Shown here one piece after another: positions 1-13,500 of a stretch of DNA of 64,000 nt. This stretch comes from Hofstenia miamia (lineage: Eukaryota > Xenacoelomorpha > Acoela > Hofsteniidae), in assembly GCA_900660155.1 (NCBI GenBank), contig CABFPE010000518.1:471217-535216 (forward strand), written 5' to 3'. A program made the position numbers and the translations under genes. Each line of letters opens with the position of its first letter. Position 1 is the first letter of the stretch. The notes under the pieces were generated by a model, which made no database searches, had not been told where the DNA came from, and saw only the letters and a program-made list of their open reading frames with translations.

Positions 1-31
<31 letters not shown>
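1..31. repeat. (TA)n microsatellite at window edge
   Basis: A pure TA dinucleotide run that is cut by the window boundary, so its full length is unknown. It is the first of about ten TA arrays in the window. Confidence 0.95.
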
Positions 32-34
<3 letters not shown>

Positions 35-3000
35 CCCTGAATATATATTAGATTTCTTAATATCTGACACAGTTCTGTTACAAAATGCAGCTTTGATAGC
101 TTTTAGTGAGAGATGTGCTCATATCAAACTGGCACATATTTACAAATAAACTGATCACTGCACATTTCATATTGACCACATGTTTCATGGCACCAGCTTT
201 CACATTCTAAACATTGAATCCATTCCCCTTTTGAAAGAACAATGAAGAACTCATTACAAATTATGCACAATTAATTCCTATATTTCTAAGCTCTGATCTT
301 AACATGTATTATCTGTTTTCTATCGCTCCTTTTCCAATACTGATAGTGAGAATTAACAGCGTTGATAAGACTCTGCCTAATTGCCCACCAATGGAAGCAG
401 AGAGCATACCTTCTAGGCTATGTAGACAGAGTTGGTGTTGTAGTTCCTGACCAACTTTTTCCTTAGGCTTTTGGGTCTATTGGGTCACCAGGTCACATTT
501 ATATAAATAAATTATTGAAATAAATCACACAAAACGGTTCATCTCAATAAAGTCAAGCTTATTATTATATAATCATTGTATTACACAAATGTCATGTCTC
601 ATAACACTAGATCAGCGATTACTCCTTGAGATTAAATTTCCATCCGATATTTCAAATAGCAAAATTATGGAATAGAAACAAAATGCAATTCAAGGACGTT
701 ATCAACATAATTGGAAGTATCTGTAGCTGTTCTAGTGTTTTTGCTGAATGAATAATGAAACAAACAAAACATGTGTAAAGGTTATTTTGACTTATTGTCG
801 GTTTTCTAGTGTTAAATAGTTTTAATGGTTTGTTTCTGTAAAAAGGTCCTACGAATTCACTCGTTATACTTCGAATTCGAATCCAAATATTCAGGCAATT
901 CGAATTCACAATATAAATTGGTATAGGTAATAACTTCTATAGTAAAAACATCTGTCCTTACTAGGTACGGTTACTTTGCAAAATGAAAAACTTTAGCTGT
1001 TTATTCTACAATTGAAGAATTCAACGGAGAAATGTGATTTACGTTTCTTACACAAAGGGTTAGCTCCCAAACTTACTTTTAATTAAAAAATGTCAGTAGT
1101 CCAAAATAATTTTCTAGACCCGCCACTGTGCTGTACCAAGATTGAATTAGAATCCAACATAGATTATTTGTAAGTCACTATTTTGTAATTGGTTAAACTT
1201 AAATTAAGTAATTTTCGATTTAAGCTAAGTCCAATTTTTTGCCAGAAATAGAATGGGGTTAAATTATTCAATATAATTTAATATTTTCAAACATAAGCAT
1301 CTTTCACATACCGATGTTTTAAAATTATGATTTAGACTTGCTAGCATTTTTGCATCAAAATACGCATTTCGATAGTTTTTTATTTGACATCGTGAATTAT
1401 GGGAGATGTTAGAACTATGTTTACAATGCGAAATGAAGCATTAGATGTTAGTGAAGATCTAGCGCGATGTGCAGTTCATATCAATGTTTATGAAAGTATA
1501 TTCTTAGCAAAATCCTGGAAGTAACGCTATAAATTCTAAGAAACGGGTCATTCGCGTAGTTTATCTTGCAAGTTTACTGGGTCTCCCCGGGTTGCAACGC
1601 TGCGACTACGATATCAACTGAAAATATGAAAAACCCAGAAGAAAAAATCATAGCAGTAGGAAGGCTTTGAAATCATTGGATATTAAATTTGCAGTTAGGA
1701 GTTGATATTTCAAATAATTTTAAGTAAAATAATTTAGATTTAACATCGCAATTCAAAGCGTGTTTTGTCAATATATCGAATGCATCATAAACAATTTTAT
1801 GTATAATTCGTCACTCAAGAGCTATTGAAGCTGCTTTGAGAAAATAACAAGAAACATTGTACATTATTACTTAAGAAATAATAAATGTGACAATATCAAT
1901 TTATTTCAGTAATAAAATTCCAACATAATGGCATGAGTATCGCATTCGAAATAAAAATTTTTACAATGGAAGAAAACGTAGTCAGTTCACTTACATTGAT
2001 TTGATAATGAAAGACGTCGTTAAAGCCATGTAGAGATTTAAATAGGTTAAAATATATTGTCTATAATCCACCCCATAATCCGTATTGCATACATTTTCTA
2101 CATCACTCTAACGTTTAACCCTTGAAAGATTACACTACCAGTTGGAAATTTTTGACCAGGTCCTGTTTTTGTTTGTAGTTTCAAAATGCAATTCTTAGGC
2201 ATCAACGCCATTCAAAATTGTACCACTGAAACACATTCACAAAGGTAGTGAACAAATAATCAGATTTGAATCCGAAACATGATATTCTAACAAATTGAAT
2301 TTTAGAGCTTTATGATAAGTAATATTGGTTGTAATATCTTGCCAAATCTTGGTAACCCGCAATCCCTCACGTTAAGAGTATGAATCGGCGAAAAAGTGTC
2401 TGTGGACTCAAAACCCGGTTAATTGGCTATGTTTATTTCCTAATGTAAGCAGAAAAATAGTCTTTAGAAGGAATTACGATAAAGATTTGGTCATGCTATA
2501 ACAGGGGTAAAATACATTTTATATACAAAAAAACATCTCAAAAAAACAAAGCAGTTTTTTAAAGAATTGTTTTTTTCGCAAGGATCCTACCTCATCCTCA
2601 TTGCTAAAATTGTAATAAAAATAACAAGTGCCTACGACGTGAATGAAAATTTGGGCGGGGTTATCATCTATGTAATGATTTCATATATATTTAGGTAAAA
2701 TGATAATCAACTAATTTAAACATGCAAAATTTCTTACGCAATCCTCTAACATAATAGTATTCATTAATTTTTTTCAAAAAAATTGAGAAAAACAAATACT
2801 ATTTCAGTGAGTCAATTTGTTTGCAAAGCCTTTCGATTTTACGTCGCAACATCAATTATGTAATAGGTTTTAATTTGTTGTTATGCAATTGGACAATACA
2901 TAGACGAACGCTTTACTTTGATTTTAGAAAGCCGCTGAATTGGTTAAGCATATAAATTTACATAATATTCGTTCTTTCTCATAAACTGAATTAGTTAATT

Positions 3001-3473
3001 TCATCAATAGGAACTGTCAGAGGCCTAGTAAAAATTTCTTGCGAGATCGCAGTTTAAATATAGCAGCAGAGTGACCGAAGGGTTACTCTGTTTGAGGGGG
3101 GCGGTGGATTGTCAGGTATCACTTGTATTCAGTTGATTGGGATTTTTTATTTAAAAAAACATGCACAAATCACACGCTACTTGTTATGCCAATACATATA
3201 CCAATTGGTCAAGATTGAAATTTGTAATTCTGGCTCCTTTACTGTTTATCTTAATTATCTTAAAAATCACAAATGAAAGTTGCAAATCTGTTCATGATTA
3301 ACATCAAAATACAAATTAAATAATTAAATAGAAAAAACAAAGGGTCCGTGTGTAAATTTTAACGGGTCATCGAGTCATCTATCCGGTTTAATGAGTATTC
3401 GGGTCAATTGGTCACGGGATATGGAAATGTGACCCGCCGGTCACGGGTAATACTTTAAAACATTTGTAATAGG
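32..3473. other. AT-rich non-coding stretch
   Basis: No supported gene. Open frames are short, overlap on both strands and carry no recognisable motif. Two places hold clusters of the word GGGTC/GACCC (about 470-500 and 3345-3450), which look like eroded transposon ends. A 10-bp stem with one mismatch and a GAAG loop lies at 3067-3090. Confidence 0.6.
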
Positions 3474-3782
3474 TGTCCAATTAACGGAGATTCTTTATTT
3501 AGTAATTTATTATAGTGTTAATAAATGTCTTTAACTTAAGGCTGCAAGATAAGATTTTCTAGGTTTTTTATAATAAAAATAGACATTTTGAATGCATAAT
3601 TTTTCTTAAATATAGCTCTTTTCATATAACGTTATTCAACCGGTTTACTATTCTCAGACTCAGACATTACCTTATACAGGAATTACTAATTAGACACAGT
3701 TTTTTGTTATTATCATTTTAAATGGAACAAATTTCTAGGCAAGTGCATTGGGCACACTTCCATATTAGCACTGTACATGTAC
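3474..3782 (+). repeat. Copy 1 of a ~308-bp dispersed direct repeat
   Basis: This block starts tgtccaattaacggag and ends near agcactgtacatgtac. It recurs in the same orientation at 7242-7549 with only a handful of differences, so the two copies are recent or homogenised. It has no open frame and no clear terminal inverted repeat. I saw no tRNA-primer site after it and no purine tract before copy 2, so an LTR reading is not supported. The family is unknown. Confidence 0.85.
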
Positions 3783-6230
3783 GTAATTTAACGCTTCTTT
3801 ATGCACATTAGTGATGTGAGGATGTGGGTGCTACCAGCGAGTACCCGGTTTTACTCGCAAATACTCGAGGTACGGGCGGGTGTGCAAGATTATTATCGGG
3901 TACGACTAAGCTTTTCAGGCCATATTATGAGGATCTTAAACAAGATTTTTTTTCAAAAACTTAAATGTTATTAATAAAATGTTGACAATATTACCATATA
4001 ATGAATGTGAAATATACTCGAAATACACTTTAGAGGCAATTCCAAAATTCCTAAAAGATAAAAAAATATTAAGTTATGGTTAAGAATTTAATGGAAAAGA
4101 AATATATTTTTGTTCAAAAAAATTCCAATTTGCTTCAAAATGTGACCGCTGCGCAAATCGCTAAAAACTTGCGATTAATTAAAAACATCTATGAAAATTA
4201 AATTGTAAATTTCTACTTCCATTCATGTTAGAGTTAGATATGTTATTGGAAATCAGGCGTTTGCGGGTGTTGCATAAAAGAAGAAGCCGCAGCCGGAATA
4301 TGTATACTCATTACAGGAAGAAACTTAAAAGTAATAATAATGTGTAAAGATAAACGTTCTGTATTGCAATTTATGTACAATTGTTGTTTTTTCTGCGGTA
4401 TTACACATATTAGAGAGGGCTAATTGGAAATATTAAAAACACAAAATATAGTTACTTTTCGATATATTTTTTGAAAAAATGAAAAATTTAAAATCTAAAA
4501 ACTACTTTATCGGACGTTTTTCACGATTCGGACCACTGTGTGCTGGCATTTTATAATTTTAGTTAAATAAAAATTTGCTATCAATTTTACTGTCAAACAA
4601 CTATATTCTTTATTGGCCGAATTTATTCAAAATAATCCTAAATGAGAGTACAATGAAATATTTATGTATACATTTTGTATAGAATTGTTAAATAAGAATA
4701 ATATATATTGTTTATTCTTCTCTTTTCAAAGTAATAAATACTGAGCTTTTAAGAATATGCGAATTGATCGCTTAATACATTTTAGCACATCGTCGCTTTC
4801 AACTTTTCAAGTTTCACTTATCACCGCTTGCGCTTATGTGTACTCGCTTATACCGCTTTTGAAATTTCTCTTTCTTATCTTCACTTTCACTTAGAATGGA
4901 ATAGAATAGAATATAAGAATATCTATATAGACCTACATTTGCCAAAAAAAACAATGAATAAATTGATAAACACTCAAAATATCACCAGAAATAGAAAATT
5001 TCACATAATGTACAAACATTAAAATACAAATTAGATTATATGGTGATTAATTAATTTATAATCAACATTTTGATTATGCGGGATCTACTATGTGAAGTCA
5101 TGAGTTGGTCCTATTCTCGAAATGATATCTCCAAACACCTTATCTTGGTAATCAATCTTAGCTTCAATATACTAGATTCGATTCATCTTAAGAATACTCA
5201 TTATTTTTATGATTGTTGAGATAAAAAAATTCCTTAAAACTAGTAATATAAAATGAACAAATGGAATTTTTCTTGTTGCTTATAACTATTTACTTTGCAT
5301 TGGGAAATTAATAAACATGTCTAAATGCATTCGTCTTAATAATATTTGGTTTAACTCAATTTTCTCATCTTATGCTTTGTTTGTTAATTAAGCAGCGCTT
5401 TCAACCCTCGCTTTTTGCCGCTTGCGCTTTATCATTTTTTGCGCCGCTTACACTGTTTTTAGATGGATATTGTACTAGTTTCTGATGTGCTTCATTATGC
5501 TAAAAAATTATCTATGCAGTTATTGTTCAATTTTTATGTAAAATTAATATTTAGTATCAAAGACGTAATGCTATCAAAACTAACAGGAAAAAATATTGAC
5601 GCATATAAACATTACGTAAATGTCTTAAACGTTTATGTATCCCAATTTCATTACAACGAATTCAAGACAATGCAATCAATTTATGATATCTTGAGCATTC
5701 CTCAGGGAAATGTATTTGAACTCACATTAATAGAAGTAATAAGTAAAATACTGATTTCCGCAGTGTTTACAATTTTTGCTTATTTCATGGAAACCTAATC
5801 TACTTTTACAAATTCAACTTGTTGACAAAATACATTTCAAATTGGTTTCATTAACGCTATAACTTTTTAATGGATGATTTATAACCCTCCCGAACATAGA
5901 AAATGGACTTTATTGATCATGACTTGTCCCATACAGAGTAGCATCCGGTACCCATTCTGCTGAATCAGTATTAGACTCGGAACGGAACACGCTCAGCCAG
6001 TTTGAAAAGTAATATTGATCCATACAAAGTTAAATTTAAATGGATATGGGGGCAACAATGATAATGGGTTCGATTCGATGTAACATATAACTTGCAACAT
6101 TTTTGAACATTTGCCATAAATGTCGTTAAAGTTATTTTCATTGTTTCTATAATTATTCAGGACTAGGTTAAGTCTTTTGGAGTATAAAAATCTGAAAACC
6201 GTGCTCAGCGCGGTCGCAGCACTGGTTCTA

Positions 6231-6261
<31 letters not shown>

Positions 6262-7241
6262 GGATATATATATATATATATATATATAAACCCATATTGT
6301 TTTTAATAACAATCTTATTAAAAGATCAATAACTAAATAAATTTGAGATGAGTTTTCATTTTGTCAACATTGGGATTTAACATCGATTTATAGATTTCAA
6401 ATGGTTGAATGACTAAAACTCTTCAAAAAAACACCCAATTTATTGAGGCATCAAAAAATGAAAATGAATATTCCAATAGAGTAAATATTATCCTGAAATG
6501 GTGAGTTTTTACCTTCGTTATTATTTAGTAGACAATAAAAAAACATCAGGTGAAATATAAAATGACAAAGTAGAATACATTCATGATACTAAATGAATGG
6601 ATAAAACTCACTGTTTGTAAAGATGGAAGAATGTTTGGATGTTTTAACAAGAGAAAAAGGTAACAACAGAATCGATTGAAAAAGTAAACTAAATATTTAA
6701 TACGCAGTATGCATAGGTTTGGTTGGAATGTTTACCAAAAACAACACATTTACTTGGTGACTGTTTATTCTTTAGGTTGATATTGGAAGGGAGCTGAGGA
6801 ATGGCACAAGTGCCAACAAATAAACAAACGCCTTTTGGTATGCGTAAACATCACGTTCTAATCGTCAGTTGGATACGAGTACGTAAGGTAAACAAAAAAG
6901 CAGCTTACAAATAAACGAGAAATGATTGCATCGCTCATTAGCCGGTTGGCGTGTACAACTTATTTACTGTCAACAAAATCGCTTTCAACTTCGCCAGTAT
7001 TGTTTGAGGAAGACGTCGCAAAACCTGGTTTAGAACACGACCACTTAGTTTTCTGTTGACTCGGGAATCATTTTGTTTACAGACACCTCTCATTCAGGAG
7101 ACGAGAGCAATCAAATTTAAACAATTTTATAAATATTTAAATAAACCTACATGGCTTAAACTTATGTTTTCTTTGCCATATCAGGAGCTTGTTTTGATAA
7201 ATTTTAAATCCTTTGTAGCAGTAGTTTAGATTCTGTCTCAT
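3783..7241. other. Non-coding DNA between the two 308-bp repeats
   Basis: No retroelement or host gene motif is visible between the repeats. A 111-codon open frame at 5463-5798 has an AT-driven composition and no recognisable domain, so I do not call it. Two clusters of cgctt words lie at about 4790-4860 and 5393-5460. A TA array sits at 6235-6288. Around 6830-7080 the base composition is less AT-rich, with several RTAAACA-type words. Confidence 0.5.
6235..6288. repeat. (TA)n array with a GGA interruption
   Basis: TA dinucleotides run on both sides of a short ggа-type interruption near 6262. This is simple sequence with no coding role. Confidence 0.9.
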
Positions 7242-7549
7242 TGTCCAATTAACGGAGATTCTTTATTTAGTAATTTATTATAGTGTTAATAAATGTCTTT
7301 AACTTAAGGCTGCAAGATAAGATTTTCTAGGTTTTTTATAATAAAAATAGACATTTTGAATGCATAATTTTTCTTAAATATAGCTCTTTTCATATAACGT
7401 TATTCAACCGGTTTAATATTCTCAGACTCAGACATTACCTTATAGAGGAATTACTAATTAGACACAGTTTTTAGTTATTACATTTTAAATGGAACAAATT
7501 TCTAGGCATGTGCATTGGGCACACTTCCATATTAGCACTGTACATGTAC
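7242..7549 (+). repeat. Copy 2 of the ~308-bp dispersed direct repeat
   Basis: Direct-orientation partner of the block at 3474-3782, nearly identical over its whole length. The copies start 3768 bases apart. The flanks differ on both sides and I see no obvious target duplication shared around either copy. Confidence 0.85.
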
Positions 7550-10500
7550 TCTTACTATAATTTTGTAATTGAAGTTGATGCATATGTATTAATTTGAATC
7601 TACTGATAACTTTACACCCTGCACATATATGCTGATTAAGCTCTTTTAAATGGTCTTGATAAGCATCGCATTATATGTTTGCTAATAACACATATTGTTA
7701 TAAATGAATTTATACCATTACAGAGGATGAAAAATTTATAGTTTACCAGAGTAGCCACATTTGTTGAGCAATTACTATGAAGAGATGCATTGAAATTGAA
7801 CTGACAAATGTTAAATAAGTTATGTAAAAAACTAAACCATGCTTTTAACTACCGTGTGGAAGTACACAACAAATATCCTAATGGTAACTAAAAAAAATTG
7901 GAGAACATCAAATTGTTGATCGAATGCAAAGGGAAAAAATGTGAAGACTTAGACCACAAGGAAGAAAATGGGTAGAAACCAGAATTATGAAGAATCATCA
8001 AATAACGATGTATTTTTGCATGAGTTTAAAAGACATGATTAGAAATGAATATAAAAATTCTGATTGGACCATGACCTAATAGTTACGCCACCGGTCGAAT
8101 TATATTCGAACTCAAATGCCTAACTGCTAAAATACACTAAGGAGTAAACAAATTGATCAAACATTCAATTTCTGAGAAAATTCAAATGCATTTAAGAAAG
8201 AAAATCAAATAAAAATTACCCAGCAAACATCTAAGTTTTTTTATTTCTCAAAAGATTTTACTAAGTAATAACAATAGGTGAAAAAGCATATTTCAATATA
8301 TGATCTGAAAAAGTGAATTTATGTAGCAAATACGTAAAATTTCTTATTCAAATGTAAAACTATTGTGATCAATGAGCAACAAATAATTTCTGTGTTCTCA
8401 GGTCAAAATAAATAATCTTAGGACGAGGGTTATCAGAGGGCTGAAGCAATTTTCTCCCACAACATATACATGTATTGGTTGGGTTACATTACTACAACTT
8501 TTAGAAATCTCACATATGATCTAAAAAAAAAGTGAGCAAAAAATTAAATCTTGGATTCTAGACATTTTTTGGAATCCATTACAATTAATGTATAATCCGG
8601 AGGAAATTTTAAGGCCAGGGGCGGTAGTTGGCTGGCAACAGTTAATACTGGCCGGTACATTTTATTTGCATTGTATATTTAATCTATGCAAAAAATATAT
8701 ATGCATAAGCATGTATATATATATATATACATGCTTATATATACATATATACATATGCAGTATATATAAGCTGCTTTAATCTACAAAATTACACATGGCG
8801 ATGCAAAGGGCTGATATTGCATAACGTAAATTTAAACTATTGTAACTACATTTTTGGAAAACTCCATTTTGATATTTTCCATGTATCAATTTTTTGTAAA
8901 AGCTTCACTTTTATATAGCTTAAATGTTTCCGTGAATATAAATTGTGAACGTTTCAGTTTGTTTAGTTAGTATATTTTTTATGGTAGTTAAAATATATAA
9001 AACTAAGCGAGTAGCACTATCAATCATTATCCTTCATATTTCTGTGGCATTTGAACTCAGTTAGTATTGAATAAATAAATATATTTAAAAATTTTTTCGC
9101 TAAAGGCAAACAAAATTATTCCTTTAGTAGGATGTGTCAATTGACATTTATGTTTGAATGTCTTTGCAACCGAAAATCTTTCAAATGTATTTTGATCATT
9201 TCTTCCAATATTAGAAAAATACAAGGGTTCAAGTAGCTTTATTTGCATGAGGTCTCTTTAATTTTTTTCTCAAATCCCATAGATTACACTTTCATTATTA
9301 TATTTGCAAGTTCTATTAAAAACTGAAGGCAAATTGCCCTTTCGAAAAGCAGAAAAACTCAATTTATAGCAAATTAATGATATTTTCTAAAAGTAAATTT
9401 CATTATTATTCTAGTTGCAATAGCTTAGATTGCAGATACTATAAAAAATTTCGAACTTTAGATTTTCATAGGAATTCCTGACAAACTAAGCAAAATATTC
9501 GCTCTTTAAAAGATAAAACAAAATTTTTTTTTATCATTTTGGCCGGTATTTTTACCGGCTTTCCATGAAATTTAAAAGCCGCTGAAGGCCGGTATCCGGT
9601 TCCATGTCTATATCTAATATTTCAAAGTGTTTAATTATAAATGTAAGTGCATAAATGCATACAAGAAAGGTGGAAATTCCACAGTTTTATTAAATTCGTT
9701 GAAAACTAAATAATTTCGCTGAAGTTCATACTATATGTAATCTGTAAGTATAAGACGTTTTCAATTGGAGAGCTGCAATTATCCTCCATTAACCGAATTT
9801 TAGCTGGCTGTTTCAATTTAATTGCTGTTAGCCAAAGCTAAATGGTTTTAATTCACTAGCGATCACATTAATATTTCTTAAAATGTAGACGAAATAATTA
9901 ATATTCTTAAATGTAACTCCGCTGTTTCATGCAACTCATTCTATCAAAATAACTATAAGCCGCAATTATTTGGAATCAACTGTTATCAACAATTCCTGAT
10001 AATATTTCATTTCTAGCAATCATACTATGTATGTAGTTGAGATTACTAAAGTGTACTCATTGTGCGTGATCAAAAGTCTTATTTATGATTCAAAACAATT
10101 TTATCTCAGAAAAAAAGAACATTAGTTAATGTTTGAGCGAGTAATCCATAAATTTTACATTTGAAAATCAGTTGATTAATACATAATATCCATCAAGTTC
10201 TTTGGCTGGAATCAACTATAACAATATTTTCTAAGTCTTAGTGGATGTTTTCAGCTATGCAACTTATCAGATTTGTGTAAACCTGAATTAGTTCAAGTGA
10301 TATTGCCAGCCAACTTTTGAAGACGGGAAATTCACTGTCCTTCACCTACTACAATAGTAGACAAATAACATGAAACGTTTTTGTATTTTGCTTTAATTTT
10401 TGTTTGAACTATTATAAGTGTTTGAATTGATAAATATTTTCATAAAAATACATACATCAAGAGCTTCAGTAGATTATTATTACCAATCCGAACTTCAAGT

Positions 10501-13500
10501 TCGGAACTTGCAAATTCACTGCAAGAGAAGTAAATAAATTTAGAGTTAATCCTACAATTGATCATGAACTGGGCAATGTACAAGAAATTAATCACAGTCA
10601 AAAGCTTCACATAAATACTTGCCCAGATTAACATATTGAATGTTTCTAAATGTAAAACTTTAAACTCGTTGCAAAAAGCTGTATTGAATACAAAATGAAT
10701 GCACTAGTCATTAACAGAAAACTACTGAATTACAAGAGTTGATGAACAAATTTATTTACTGAAGCATAACGACTTAGTATACTTTAAGACATCATTCTAC
10801 AAATTCCTACTTAGCGGATGAAAACTATGCCAGCAATGAATTATACAAATAGCAAGTCTGCCAACATTCACTGCGAATAAGAATCAAATAAATCATGTTC
10901 ACTCGTGTCATGATTCAATACAACACTCTTCGAGACAACCACAAAGATCAATTAAAGATTTACCACATGCTGCTATTAGGTGGTGAAGAGGTTAATTCAG
11001 AAGATCTAGCGAATTTTAAACTCTAATAAAAATATTTGTAGACACTTTTGAGGCTTTAGGAGAAAATATAAAAACTACAAAAAAATTAAATAAGACTCAG
11101 AAATGCACTGAACTGAAAACAAAGAATTAAGGAACATCTTAAATTTAGATTCCGGATGATGCTAGAAGTCCGAAACAGTACTACAATATGATCGGCTTAG
11201 TATTCGTATAAATGCTGATATCATACATTTAAACAAAAAATCATCTTCATTTCGCATAAATTATTGATAAAAACCGTATGTTAGCGTTAAATAAACAACA
11301 ATAGGTTGAAAGTAAATACTAACAAAGTCCTGTGTATGTAGACGCACACATTATAGAAATGTGGTTTCTATGCATTTACACTTAAGATAAGAAATAAAAC
11401 TATGATTGAAACGAATGAAGTTAACATTTTCACAGCATGATAATGTTTTCTTGAATCATAAACAAAGTAGACGATTAAAAAATTAAATCTTATGGTTGAC
11501 ATTTCCCCTAGATTTTCTTACAGATATTTTGTAATATTGATCACTCTATCACTAACACCGTTTCATTCGTTAATTTAAATTTTATAAATATTTAATAATG
11601 TTTTCCTACAGTATGATTTTGTTAACTGTTTTTCTACATATATAAGCATTCTGACGATTCAATCTGACTTGAAAATATTCGTTCACTGCACAAACACAAG
11701 CCATTTGCGTTAATAAAGAGGTTGCGTCCATTCATTCATTGAACAATTAGAGTAATCTGCCATATTAAGTGATATTAAATGGTGGTTTGAAAAGCTCTAA
11801 AAAAGTACTCTTACCAGTGAACATAAACACTGATAGAGCTTCGAAATGACACCAGTTTTAGTTTGGAAAATAAATTGCTGTGCAACACATAAACAGATTG
11901 ATGATTAAATTTTAGGGATATTGGTTAATATTTCATACTGGCATATGATTTATAATAACTCTATCCATTTGTAATTGCCAACAAGATATTTAAAGTTAAA
12001 TGAACACAATTAAAAATGCACTTGTATTTGGTGCAGAATTGTTTTAATTTGTTATGCCTAAAGAAACCTTCAATAAATTCCAAAACTGGAAACAATGTAT
12101 TTAACACTACAAGTAGACATGGATCAATTTGGAACAAACCAAAATTTTATTTAGTTAATAATTCATGAATCATAATCAGCTCCTATGTTTTGACATTTAT
12201 ATATGTTAATAATTCTATATTTTTAGGCTTGAAGTAGAGATGGGAACTGCCACTGCATATGTGGTGGTAGTGTGAAATTTTAGCTTGTGGGGAAACTGTT
12301 GGGTAAAGGAATTTCAGCAACTAGCCTCAACAATTTTAAAAATTATCAAATCACAAACTTGAAGAAATTGCGTCTCTAAATATGACTGTGGGGAAGATAG
12401 TGATTAAGTTGTAAATTATTATTATAAATTTATGTATATAAATACATATTAAATTATGCATACAATTCTCTACAAATGCATTGTGTTGAAATATTTAAAA
12501 GTTTTGTCAAAAAAATGTTGTGGTGCTTTGAGGGGCAAATTTATATTCTTGTGGTGCGATGTGGGATTTTTGGTGTGAATTTGTAAACATTTCTTGTGGT
12601 GTTGTGTAGGCTGTGGGTACAAAATTGCAAGCCTGATATTTTCACATTTTGTGTCTTATTGCATGAAACGTTGAAATGACGAATGCTCTCATAGTATTAA
12701 GAACTACAAAAACTAAGAAATAAAAATCCAAAATAAATTCAAGAATAATTCCTTATTTATTATATATGCTAATCTTTATTACCAGTTCAAATCCTTAGAT
12801 GGATTTTTGGATGCAATAAAAAATACAAGTGCTTGAGTTTTGAGGTTTTGATTGATAATTGAATGTCTCATGTTTCAAATCTTTAAACGATGTTCTTCAA
12901 AGTTTTCTGTGTGTAAAAAAGCCATGTGATTGGTACAGATTATTATGTATATAAACTAAACAAAGTGCCAAAGTGCTAATAACTCAATGAAGAGTTTACT
13001 ATGTAGTCAAGTAGGTTAAAAAGACCTCAATTACCGCTTTCTTTTTCTTATAAGTTCAACAGTGTGATTCTAATATACACGTATTTTCAAAAAAGTTGCT
13101 AGACTCTGAACTTAAAAAATCTATCAAAATATCCATGTGATATGATTAAGCGATTACAAATTAATTATGTTGCCAGTATATTAAGGTGAAAATGAGATAT
13201 ATGAGCAAATATTTTGATTTTGTATGAATCAGAGCTTCGTGTTCAAAACATATGCTTCCAATGACCCTTATGTATTGCAGACAGTTTCATATTATCACTA
13301 TTTATGAATTAATTATATCTTATTTTGACAGAGTTATATTCATAATAGTGGCCTAAGATCTTTATTCTTCTGAAAGATCATTTGTGCATGATATTCCAGA
13401 AAACAAGTTCCCCAACTAACAAATACTTTGCTTAAATCAAAGAGTAGACACTCAAAATGTGGCAAGATATCAAATGGTATAAATCAACCTTACCATACAC

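Noticed and set aside
5463-5798. 111-codon plus-strand open frame
   Set aside because: It is long for this AT-rich DNA, but has no domain, no convincing splice or start context and no conserved-looking motif.
6060-6085. tRNA B-box-like gggttcgattcgat
   Set aside because: No matching A box at the right distance and no cloverleaf could be folded around it.
3474-7549. LTR retroelement reading of the 308-bp direct repeats
   Set aside because: I see no gag, protease, reverse transcriptase or integrase signal, primer-binding site, purine tract or target duplication between or beside the repeats.
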